Below, piece after piece: positions 44,229-51,361 of a stretch of DNA of 64,000 nucleotides; the first letter of the stretch is position 1, and each line of letters begins with the position of its first letter. The DNA lies in the NCBI GenBank assembly GCA_944322845.1, contig CALUQE010000005.1:1-64000 (forward strand), written 5' to 3'. The notes under the pieces are model-generated. The model saw only the letters and a list, made by a program, of their open reading frames with translations. It had not been told where the DNA came from and did no database searches. The stretch is from Candidatus Gastranaerophilales bacterium (GTDB taxonomy: Bacteria > Cyanobacteriota > Vampirovibrionia > Gastranaerophilales > Gastranaerophilaceae). The position numbers and the translations under genes were made by a program.

Positions 44229-45101
44229 ATGGATACAAATGAATTTTTAATAGAATATAATAATAAGATTAAGCCAAGACTTAAAAAATTTGAAAACAAA
44301 AGAAAATTATATGCATTTACATCTGTTTTTAGTATGATTGCAGCCTATTTTTTATTGATATCAACCGTTGCATTCGGCAATTATATTGACGAACATTTTG
44401 GAAAATTCGGGGCATTGCCGCCTTTATTAGCATTCCTTTTGCTAATGTTATCCGGTGCAGTTTATTCATATTTTCAAATAAACTTTGAGTTGAATCTGAA
44501 AAAAGATATTATGCCGCTATTTTGTAAGTGTATGGGTAATATTCAATGGGCTCATGCTGCTCAATTATTTTCTAATGATACTATGCTTATTACACGTTCA
44601 AGACTTCTGCCTCCGGGGTTTCTAGATATTACATTGGATGATACGTTTACCGGAATTACGGAAAAAGGAAACTGGTACAAAGTTTCAGAGGTTAAACCTT
44701 ATAATCAAGTATTTATTTTTTTAAAGTTTAAAGGAAAAAATTATTCAAATACGATACTGATGCCTAAAGGCGAATTTCAACAAAGTTATATGTTAAAGAA
44801 AATATATCTGGAAGATGTTGAACTTGACAAAATCTACAATATATATTCCGATGACGAGATTGAAGCCAGATATCTTCTAACTCCTTCTTTGATGGAAAAA
44901 ATAAGTAATTTGGGAAAAACTTATGGCGGAAATCGAATTAGTTTATCATTTTTTGGTAATAATCTGGTTATAAAAATTGCAACAGGCAATGCTTTTGAAA
45001 TTGGCGGTCTCTTTTGTTCTGTCAATAATGATTACCCGTTATTCCATGTGCATGATGAAATCAGAGTCGTTCAGGAACTTGCTGAATATTTTGAAAACTA
45101 A
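44229..45101 (+). CDS. DUF3137-like membrane protein
   Basis: 290 aa. Two transmembrane helices (about 29-47 and 62-83) sit near the N-terminus, followed by a soluble cytosolic part with TLDDTFTGITEKGNWYKVSEV, which resembles DUF3137 (galanin-type) proteins. Function is unknown. No ribosome site is seen; a TATGAT box lies eight bases before the ATG, so it could be leaderless. It overlaps the stop of the yraN-type gene by four bases. Confidence 0.65.
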   Translation: MDTNEFLIEYNNKIKPRLKKFENKRKLYAFTSVFSMIAAYFLLISTVAFGNYIDEHFGKFGALPPLLAFLLLMLSGAVYSYFQINFELNLKKDIMPLFCKCMGNIQWAHAAQLFSNDTMLITRSRLLPPGFLDITLDDTFTGITEKGNWYKVSEVKPYNQVFIFLKFKGKNYSNTILMPKGEFQQSYMLKKIYLEDVELDKIYNIYSDDEIEARYLLTPSLMEKISNLGKTYGGNRISLSFFGNNLVIKIATGNAFEIGGLFCSVNNDYPLFHVHDEIRVVQELAEYFEN

Positions 45102-45442
45102 ATGTTTTTCAGGTGTTCTATTTTCACTTCCGGCTTTAATAAAACAGAAATTGCATCGATTCTGAATTTTTTGTACTCCGGATGCTCCTGCAGATACATA
45201 AAAAGCCCCTGCTTTATATGCTGATATTTACTCTTTGTTATTGCTTCAAATGGATGACCGCAAATATCTGTCTTTCTGGTTTTAACTTCAACAAATACAA
45301 GAGTTTTTTTATCAAGTGCAATAATATCAATTTCGCAAAACCTTGAAAATCTGACATTTGTATCAATTATTCTGCAGCCGTTTTTTTCAAGATAACCTTT
45401 AGCCAGAGCTTCGCCTTTTTTGCCTGTTGAAATATTTGACAT
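45098..45442 (-). CDS. YraN (UPF0102) family nuclease-like protein
   Basis: 114 aa. GKKGEALAKGYLEKNGCRIIDTNVR, then EIDIIALDKKTLVFVEVKTRK, gives the PD-(D/E)XK-like core (E-I-D ... E-V-K) of the YraN family, related to Holliday-junction resolvases. Cellular role is uncertain. GGAG lies nine bases before the ATG; it follows the glycosyltransferase gene by three bases. Confidence 0.92.
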   Translation of the reverse strand: MSNISTGKKGEALAKGYLEKNGCRIIDTNVRFSRFCEIDIIALDKKTLVFVEVKTRKTDICGHPFEAITKSKYQHIKQGLFMYLQEHPEYKKFRIDAISVLLKPEVKIEHLKNI

Positions 45443-45445
45443 AAA

Positions 45446-46891
45446 TTAATTCTCCAGATAAATAAGATAAGAGTTTCTGTCCTGATATTTGTACAAAACA
45501 TTTTTTCCTTCAAGCCATTCAAAAATAAAAGGAAAAACTTTTGCCTGATTATAATCTTTAACCAGATAAAACCAATATTTTTGACCTTTTTTAAGTCCGT
45601 TTAAGTAATTGAGCATAACCTCTTTGTCTTTTGTTTCAACGGGCATTTCATACACATTATCCGGATAAAACTTCTGTGCGGCGGAATAATATAAATAGCT
45701 CGGAGAAGAAGCCGGATTGCAGATAATAATATCACTTTTCGGATTGAATTTTTCAACCAAATTAAACATTAGAACTTTTGGAGAATAAGAAATAAAATAA
45801 TCAACGCTGTTTATATTTTTTAAATAATTGAAATCATATTTACAAAAAGCCGTAAAACAAAGCAGCAAAGCCAGAATCACAAGTCCCTTCTTTTTTGAAT
45901 CCAGAGGTTTCAGCATAAAAAGCATAACTACAGGCGCAAAATACAGTCCGACCCTTCCGCTCAGGGGATAAAGCTTAATTAAAGAAGCAAAAAGAACCAG
46001 AGCAGCAACAGAAAGCAGACCGTATTTTTTTTCTTTAATACTGATTCCTGCTCCCCAGACAAACAGAATTAATGCCGGCAGAGTTAAAACATTTGGTACA
46101 AACCAGAATTTAAAATTAAGCACAAGAAGCCTTATAAGCCCGCCAAATGAAAGATTCCAGAAGCCGTCATCCCAGTAATCAGGGAAAAATCTGTATAAAT
46201 CAGCCCTTGCGGGTGCCAGATTAAAAATATAATATCCGCCCATCAAAAGGACAAAAGGAATTAAAATAATCAGCAGACGTTTATAAAAATCTTTGTTGCG
46301 GAAATTTTCTATAATATTTTGAATAAAAAAAGCTCCGATAAAAAACAGAGAGGGCAAAGAAATCAGAGGTAAAGCCATAATGCAGAGGGCAAATAAAAAT
46401 AGTTTACCTTTGCTCAAATCCTTTATTTTTACCTTCGTCATAAAATACAAGCACAAAATTGATATAAAAACATCTGTTGAATACTGCTTAAAAATAGTAG
46501 AAAACACTATCAACGGCTGACTTATTACCAACAAAAATAATCCGATAATTCTTGAGAGTTTTTTTTCAAGATAACAGGTGCAAACTTTATAAAACAAAAA
46601 GACGGAGCAGATTCCTGCTATATACGGTAAAAATTTTGCCGCAGTCTCTGTCCAGCCTGTTATACAAAAGATAATTCTTGATAAAAATATAAATAACGGC
46701 GGAGCAGATTGTGCATTTCCGAGAAAAAACAATGATTGAAGCAGGCTTTTATCCATCAGACTCAATACCAGACGGCATTCGTCATCAGAAAAAACGTCAT
46801 TTAATATATAAAGTCTGCTGCGCAAAAAAATACCGAAAAAAATCAGAAAACCAACTAATAAAAGATACGATATTTTTTTAAATTTTTCCAT
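45446..46891 (-). CDS. GT39-like integral membrane glycosyltransferase
   Basis: 481 aa with about eleven hydrophobic helices across residues 8-360 and a soluble C-terminal tail. The first periplasmic loop has FSDDECRL (about 35-42), the acidic pair expected in ArnT/PMT-like polyprenyl-phosphate-sugar transferases. It would move a sugar from a lipid carrier to an envelope acceptor. GGGAG precedes the ATG. A terminator hairpin lies immediately upstream. Confidence 0.7.
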   Translation of the reverse strand: MEKFKKISYLLLVGFLIFFGIFLRSRLYILNDVFSDDECRLVLSLMDKSLLQSLFFLGNAQSAPPLFIFLSRIIFCITGWTETAAKFLPYIAGICSVFLFYKVCTCYLEKKLSRIIGLFLLVISQPLIVFSTIFKQYSTDVFISILCLYFMTKVKIKDLSKGKLFLFALCIMALPLISLPSLFFIGAFFIQNIIENFRNKDFYKRLLIILIPFVLLMGGYYIFNLAPARADLYRFFPDYWDDGFWNLSFGGLIRLLVLNFKFWFVPNVLTLPALILFVWGAGISIKEKKYGLLSVAALVLFASLIKLYPLSGRVGLYFAPVVMLFMLKPLDSKKKGLVILALLLCFTAFCKYDFNYLKNINSVDYFISYSPKVLMFNLVEKFNPKSDIIICNPASSPSYLYYSAAQKFYPDNVYEMPVETKDKEVMLNYLNGLKKGQKYWFYLVKDYNQAKVFPFIFEWLEGKNVLYKYQDRNSYLIYLEN

Positions 46892-46902
46892 CAGGCTCCC
46901 AA

Positions 46903-46928
46903 TAAAAAAACTAAGCGTCGGGCTTAGT
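46903..46928 (-). terminator. Terminator for the leftward tRNA-Gly transcript
   Basis: Leftward ACTAAGC-CCGAC-GCTTAGT is followed by a run of Ts (46910 down to 46903). It lies between the tRNA-Gly region and the ribosome site of the glycosyltransferase, so it would stop tRNA transcription before that gene. Confidence 0.7.
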
Positions 46929-46954
46929 CTGTTTATATAAATCTCATATTATTA

Positions 46955-46982
46955 ATTTTTAAATGGAGCGGGAGACGAGGCT
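46955..46982. repeat. 28-bp direct repeat, copy 1 (tRNA-Gly 3' end duplicate)
   Basis: These 28 bases, from ATTTTTAAATGGAGCGGG to GACGAGGCT, are identical to 47134-47161. The right 20 bases equal the 3' end of the tRNA-Gly gene including CCA. The 151 bases between the copies are G+C-rich and contain small palindromes (CCTGC-TCCC-GCAGG; GTTCAGA near 47095). Confidence 0.85.
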
Positions 46983-47133
46983 TCTCTTGCTCGTTCGCAT
47001 TAAACGGGTCTACGCCCTGCTCATCCTGCTCCCGCAGGCTGACACCGGCTCCGCCCTCTGCTCACTCGCGCCGAACTCGTTTCTGAACAATGTTCAGAGA
47101 GTTCTCGCCTCTTATTCGCGCTTTCAATGTATT

Positions 47134-47161
47134 ATTTTTAAATGGAGCGGGAGACGAGGCT
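47134..47161. repeat. 28-bp direct repeat, copy 2 (inside tRNA-Gly)
   Basis: This is the second copy, 179 bases from the first. Bases 47143-47161 are the 3' end of the intact tRNA-Gly and 47134-47142 its downstream flank. This is the layout left by site-specific integration at a tRNA 3' end, or by a local duplication. Confidence 0.85.
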
Positions 47162-47217
47162 CGAACTCGCGACATCCTCCTTGGCAAGGAGGCATTCTAC
47201 CACTGAATTACCCCCGC
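47143..47217 (-). tRNA. tRNA-Gly (GCC)
   Basis: Reading leftward from 47217: acceptor GCGGGGG pairs with CTCCCGC (one G-U), discriminator T, and encoded CCA at 47145-47143. The anticodon stem-loop is CCTCC-TTGCCAA-GGAGG with anticodon GCC, and the T arm has GTTCGAGCC. Unlike tRNA-Phe in this window, CCA is encoded. Confidence 0.95.
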
Positions 47218-47320
47218 GAATAATTCTCCAAGCCGGGCGGATTACTTTAAACCGAACCACTTACCCTCACTTGGTATAATATTATGATACATGCTCAGTT
47301 TTTAAAGTCAAGTACAGAAA

Positions 47321-47944
47321 TTAAATACCTTTTTTTACCGGTAAAAATCTTGCATCGACAAACCTGTAATCTTTTATACTTCCTGTCCGGCTTCTTATGA
47401 TTTCAAATTTTGTATGCAGTGCATAAGCAGTTCCGCTTTTGTCTTTAACCTGTTTTGAAGGATTTTTCACAAACTTCAAACCTTCGTTGTTATAAAGCTT
47501 TATGGCCTCTACAGCTTCTGGAGAATACGGATGTGCCAGATACTCTCTTGCATTACCTTTTGCCTTACCAATATTTTTTGCAAGACTGTTTTCAAACAAT
47601 TCTACATCATCACCGGATATCATGTATGACGAAGGCGAAAATCTGTCAACCGAACTTTCCGTTCTGTTATAAAAAGAACGAACCCTCGGATTATTCCTGT
47701 ATGATACATCACACGCCCCGATATAAGCTCTGAATTTTTGCTCCGCTGTATTCATTTGCTTTTTGCTTTCAGCAAGCGGCTTGTTCAGCATTCTGATAAT
47801 TTTTCCCTGCAATTTTTTAACAAGCTTCAAATTTGCAATCGGAGCATAACTTCCGTTTGTCTCGGCAACCCAGTGCACTATCGGATAAGTTGATTTAAAA
47901 CTGGTTTTATACGGTTGTTGAAAATTTACAGATTGAATATTCAT
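47321..47944 (-). CDS. Hypothetical protein with N-terminal S-F-K motif
   Basis: 207 aa from the ATG at 47944, not recognised. The N-terminus MNIQSVNFQQPYKTSFKST resembles the polar tag seen on other proteins in this window. The rest is basic and soluble-looking, without membrane helices or cysteines in pairs (one C, in ACDVSYR). It ends with a beta-rich segment (GTAYALHTKFEIIRSRTGSIKDYRFVDARF). The upstream TTG at 47965 is not preferred. Confidence 0.55.
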   Translation of the reverse strand: MNIQSVNFQQPYKTSFKSTYPIVHWVAETNGSYAPIANLKLVKKLQGKIIRMLNKPLAESKKQMNTAEQKFRAYIGACDVSYRNNPRVRSFYNRTESSVDRFSPSSYMISGDDVELFENSLAKNIGKAKGNAREYLAHPYSPEAVEAIKLYNNEGLKFVKNPSKQVKDKSGTAYALHTKFEIIRSRTGSIKDYRFVDARFLPVKKGI

Positions 47945-47988
47945 ACTATACCAAAACCTGAACAAAAATTTTTTTGCCAGCCCAATAA

Positions 47989-48022
47989 AAAATATAGCCG
48001 GAAAAATTTCCGGCTATATTTT
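47989..48022. terminator. Terminator downstream of dapL
   Basis: A 13-bp stem, AAAATATAGCCGG with CCGGCTATATTTT and an 8-base loop, overlaps the first stop-codon base of the aminotransferase gene. Confidence 0.85.
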
Positions 48023-49259
48023 AGTAAACAAATCCGTCTTCCTTCATCCTTCTGATAACTTCCCTAAGTTCTTCTTCCGAACAAACGATAGACACTCTGC
48101 AGAAACCTTTTCCGTACTTTCCGAAGGCATCTCCCGGAACCATAACAACACCGGATTTGTGCATTAAATCATCCGTAAACTCTACAGAAGATTTGTATCT
48201 CGGCGGTATCGGAATCCACAGGTAGAACGTAGCATCAGGAACATTAAAATCGCCCCAGCCGAGTTCTTCTTTCAAACCTTTTACAAAAATTTCCTGATTC
48301 TTTTTGAATCTTATATTAGCTTCCTTTATGTATTCTTCACCTTCCTCAGAATTCAAAATTTCCGCGCAGGCTTTCTGGAGAGCTTTAAATAAACCGGAGT
48401 CAAGTGTTGATTTCAATTTCCCGAAAACTTTTACCGCATCAGCGTTACCGCAAATCCAACCGAGTCTCCAGCCGGTTACTGCGTAAGGTTTTGAAAAGCT
48501 GAAAAATTCTACCGCAACATCCTTAGCACCTTCAATTTCAAGAATACTCATCGGTTTGAGTTCAGGTTTAAAATACATATCCGTATATGCGGCATCAGAG
48601 ATTAAAAGCAAATTATGTTTTTTACAAAAAGCAACAAGGCTTTGCAAATATTCTCTTGTCGCAGTTGCGCCCAGCGGATTATTAGGGTAATTAATCATAA
48701 GCGCCTTGACCTTTTCAGGCTTATACCCTTCTTTAACAAGATTTTCCCAAACTTTATCCATATCCGGCATAAAATTATTCTCGGGAGTAAGCGGAACAGA
48801 GTATGCCTTTCCGCCTGAAACTTTTATCATTTCGCCGTAAGAAGCGTATCCCGGATCCGGAACCATTATTATTTCTTTTTCTTCATCAACGGTTGTCGGA
48901 TTAATTAATATTCGTATAAAGTTTGCAAGACCTTCTTTGGAGCCGATAAGAGAAAAAATCTCCGTATCAGGGTTTAGTTCAACACCAAAACGTTCCTTCA
49001 TTCTTCTGGCAACAGCTTCTCTGTAAAATTTTTCGCCTTTTGGAGTTGAATACGTATGTATGCCGGATTCATCAAGTGCGGATTTTAAAGCATCGGTTAA
49101 ATACTTCGGCGGAGCTGCTGTCGGTGCACCCATTGATAATGCTATCGGAGCTCTTCCTTTTGCCTTTAATTCCGGTGTTATCTTCGCAACTGTTTCTTTG
49201 ATTCGAAACATTATGTATGTTTCAAGTGATTGTACATAATCATTAAATTTTTCCTGCAT
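48021..49259 (-). CDS. dapL: Class I/II aminotransferase, probably LL-diaminopimelate aminotransferase
   Basis: 412 aa PLP enzyme. ALSMGAPTAAPP, GSKEGLANFIRIL, the N-P block NYPNNPLGA, SDAAYTDMYF, and the PLP lysine in FFSFSKPYAVTGWRLG (about 245) are complete. Homologues of this type (DapL) make LL-diaminopimelate directly from tetrahydrodipicolinate, which fits dapF in the same window; an alanine or aspartate aminotransferase is the alternative. GAGGAA precedes the ATG. Confidence 0.8.
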   Translation of the reverse strand: MQEKFNDYVQSLETYIMFRIKETVAKITPELKAKGRAPIALSMGAPTAAPPKYLTDALKSALDESGIHTYSTPKGEKFYREAVARRMKERFGVELNPDTEIFSLIGSKEGLANFIRILINPTTVDEEKEIIMVPDPGYASYGEMIKVSGGKAYSVPLTPENNFMPDMDKVWENLVKEGYKPEKVKALMINYPNNPLGATATREYLQSLVAFCKKHNLLLISDAAYTDMYFKPELKPMSILEIEGAKDVAVEFFSFSKPYAVTGWRLGWICGNADAVKVFGKLKSTLDSGLFKALQKACAEILNSEEGEEYIKEANIRFKKNQEIFVKGLKEELGWGDFNVPDATFYLWIPIPPRYKSSVEFTDDLMHKSGVVMVPGDAFGKYGKGFCRVSIVCSEEELREVIRRMKEDGFVY

Positions 49260-49306
49260 AATAATATTCCTCGCTATTGGCTAAAGAATATTATATACCA
49301 AATTCT

Positions 49307-49618
49307 CTAATGTGAATAGTTTTTTATTGCGGGAATCTTTATACAGTTATCCAAATATTCTATTGTACTTAATTTTTCATTATAAAGATATTTAATAAAA
49401 TTCAGGTAAGATATATCAAAAGAGCTCAGAAGAATATTTATCTCAAAACCTTCAGAACAAAAAGGTTCATAGTCATAAACAACATAGCTGTTATATTTGC
49501 TTTTCCATTCTTTGCGTTCAACTTTACAGTTATTTTCTTCGGCAATATCTTCTACCCAGTTTACAATATCTTTGCTGATGTTTTTTATTTCCAAATATTT
49601 ATTCTGAAATTTTTCCAT
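49307..49618 (-). CDS. Small hypothetical protein
   Basis: 103 aa, acidic, soluble-looking, no recognised domain; it has NISKDIVNWVEDIAEENNCKVERKEWKS and DYEPFCSEGFEINILLS. GGAG lies 10 bases before the ATG, and the gene stands 48 bases upstream of dapL on the same strand. It may be cotranscribed with dapL. Function is unknown. Confidence 0.6.
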   Translation of the reverse strand: MEKFQNKYLEIKNISKDIVNWVEDIAEENNCKVERKEWKSKYNSYVVYDYEPFCSEGFEINILLSSFDISYLNFIKYLYNEKLSTIEYLDNCIKIPAIKNYSH

Positions 49619-49921
49619 AACAACATATCTCCATACGAGGGGTGAAATCAGAAAGAAACAAAATTTGAACTTTTCCGAAAGCCCCTACAGAAATTGTAAA
49701 GTGTTATTCATCAACATAAATTACCTGTTAGTTTAGTTTTTGGGGTTAAACTCTTAAAATATCGGATAATAGAAGTTTGGTGTAGTTAATTTTGGAAGCA
49801 TAACCTTATAAATATCCGGACAAAAAGTTAAGTTTTGGTTAAGAAATCACTACTAACACCAAAACAGAGTAATAATATAAGTGTTGAAAGTAACAGGTAT
49901 GAAATATGAAAGGAGAACATC
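49619..49921. other. Intergenic region with hsp20 control sequences
   Basis: About 300 bases without a gene. No CIRCE element is present. TTTGGTGT-AGT near 49776 and its near-complement ACTAACACCAAA at 49852-49863 form a widely spaced inverted pair that could be an operator. The AAAGGAG ribosome site of hsp20 is at the right end. Confidence 0.3.
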
Positions 49922-50377
49922 ATGAAATTCTTAATTAAAAAATCACCTGACGGATTTATTAAATCTGTAAATGATGAAATCAGTTCTATTTTAAACAGAA
50001 ACTTTGACAGCTTTTTCCCTGAATACATTTATAATGAAGAGATCGATAAACTGGCAATGCCTGTTGAATTACACGAGAAAGATACGGAGTATACAGTAAA
50101 AGCCGAGCTTCCGGGTGTTAAAAAAGAAGATTTGGATATTGATATCGACAAAAACCATATTACAATTAACGCAAAGAAAGAAGAAGAAAACAAGGAAGAT
50201 ACAAAAGGTTACAGAAAATCCGAATTCAGATACGGCGAATTTTCCAGAACCGTTTATTTCCCTCAGGAAATTGATGTTGAAAAAACAACTGCTAAGTTGG
50301 AACACGGTATTTTGCACATAGATGCTCCGAAACTCGCTGCTGAAAAAGGCGACATCAAGAAATTAACCGTTCAATAA
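49922..50377 (+). CDS. Hsp20-family small heat-shock protein
   Basis: 151 aa. An N-terminal arm (1-45) is followed by the alpha-crystallin domain (about 47-140: MPVELHEKDTEYTVKAELPGVKKEDLDIDI, then YRKSEFRYGEFSRTVYFPQEID) and a short tail. It forms oligomers that hold unfolding proteins. AAGGAG precedes the ATG. It is monocistronic with a very strong terminator. Confidence 0.95.
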   Translation: MKFLIKKSPDGFIKSVNDEISSILNRNFDSFFPEYIYNEEIDKLAMPVELHEKDTEYTVKAELPGVKKEDLDIDIDKNHITINAKKEEENKEDTKGYRKSEFRYGEFSRTVYFPQEIDVEKTTAKLEHGILHIDAPKLAAEKGDIKKLTVQ

Positions 50378-50387
50378 TTGATTTGAA

Positions 50388-50421
50388 AGTAGGGCGCGCA
50401 GCTTGCTGCGCGCCCTACTTT
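50388..50421. terminator. Bidirectional terminator after hsp20
   Basis: A stem of about 14 bp, AAAGTAGGGCGCGCAGC with its complement ending CCCTACTTT, is followed by TTTTTT. It is shared with the convergent HxlR gene. Confidence 0.9.
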
Positions 50422-50428
50422 TTTACAC

Positions 50429-50752
50429 TTATACCGCAAGACTCCTGTAATGTTCACCCCACTTTGCCATCTCCTGCAGAACAGGATTCAAGGACATTCC
50501 AAGCTTGCTCAGAGAATATTCAACTCTCGGCGGAACTTCAGGATAAATTTTACGTTCGACAAGTCCGTTTCCTTCCAGTTCCCGCAGATTGTCGGTCAGA
50601 ACTTTTTGCGAGCAGCCGATACTTCTTTGCAGTTCACCGAATCGCTTTGTCCCGCCGAGCAAATCGCGGATTACTAAAATTTTCCACTTATTTCCGATTA
50701 GTTTAAGCAATATTGCAACCGGACAGGCCGGCAAATCATTTTTGTCTATCAT
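50429..50752 (-). CDS. HxlR-family transcription regulator
   Basis: 107 aa. One HxlR winged helix: CPVAILLKLIGNKWKILVIRDLLGGTKRFGELQRSI and SQKVLTDNLRELEGNGLVER. The single cysteine near residue 9 (PACPVA) is where HxlR-type redox or aldehyde sensors react. It is divergent from the cupin gene, so it probably controls it and itself through the 112-bp gap. GGAG lies before the ATG. Confidence 0.93.
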   Translation of the reverse strand: MIDKNDLPACPVAILLKLIGNKWKILVIRDLLGGTKRFGELQRSIGCSQKVLTDNLRELEGNGLVERKIYPEVPPRVEYSLSKLGMSLNPVLQEMAKWGEHYRSLAV

Positions 50753-50864
50753 TCAATAATACTCCAATAGTTACTTTTTTAATACTACATTACAAAATAG
50801 TGCCTACTTTACTTTATTCCTGTAACATTTTAACATAATAATATAAAAAAGAAAGGAGCTTGAT
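50753..50864. promoter_or_regulatory. Divergent promoter region HxlR/cupin
   Basis: The gap contains AGTTACTTTTTTAATACTA and AGTGCCTACTTTACTTTA, related half-sites rich in TACTTT, plus an AT-rich -10 candidate for the cupin gene near 50835. Operator function is inferred only from the divergent layout. Confidence 0.35.
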
Positions 50865-51281
50865 ATGCAGGAAATTGTTGTTAAAAATTATAATGAAACA
50901 CAAGGTGAAACACAGGGACAGGGGAATAATACTTTTACGGTCAAGCCTGTTGCCGCCGGAAAATGCAATGCAAATTTTGTGGAACTTGAGCCGGGAAATA
51001 CAGCTTACGGATACCACTGGCATGAAGAAAATGAAGAAGTTTTTTATATAATCTCCGGCGAAGCAAGCGTTAAGACTGTAAACGGTGATATAAGACTTAA
51101 AGCCGGCGATGCAATTTATTTCCCTTCAAACGAAAAAGGTTCGCATGTTATTTCCAATCCTTCAAAGACAGAAAAACTTGTATATTTAGATTTCGGAACA
51201 GCAAATCTTCCTGATATCGTTCACTTTACGGGAACAAATGCCGGCTGGGCGGTTACGAAAGAAAAAGTATATAATATTTAA
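50865..51281 (+). CDS. Cupin-domain protein
   Basis: 138 aa single-domain cupin. Motif 1 (GYHWHEENEEVFYIISGEASV) supplies the metal-binding H-x-H and E, and motif 2 is GDAIYFPSNEKGSHVI with its histidine. Such proteins range from sugar isomerases to dioxygenases; which is unknown. GAAAGGAG precedes the ATG. Probably regulated by the divergent HxlR protein. Confidence 0.9.
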   Translation: MQEIVVKNYNETQGETQGQGNNTFTVKPVAAGKCNANFVELEPGNTAYGYHWHEENEEVFYIISGEASVKTVNGDIRLKAGDAIYFPSNEKGSHVISNPSKTEKLVYLDFGTANLPDIVHFTGTNAGWAVTKEKVYNI

Positions 51282-51285
51282 AATT

Positions 51286-51316
51286 AAAAGACCGGTTTTC
51301 AGCCGGTCTTTTTACT
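51286..51316 (+). terminator. Terminator after the cupin gene
   Basis: A 10-bp stem, AAAAGACCGG with CCGGTCTTTT and loop TTTTCAG, with a T-tract continuing to 51313. Confidence 0.88.
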
Positions 51317-51361
51317 AGCAAATTTTTTTTTCTTGTGTTTTGCTATTAATCGGAGGAACAC

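Noticed and set aside
46963..47223. Rightward 86-aa open frame across the tRNA-Gly repeats
   Set aside because: It runs through the antisense of a tRNA and the duplicated segment; no ribosome site or protein-like composition.
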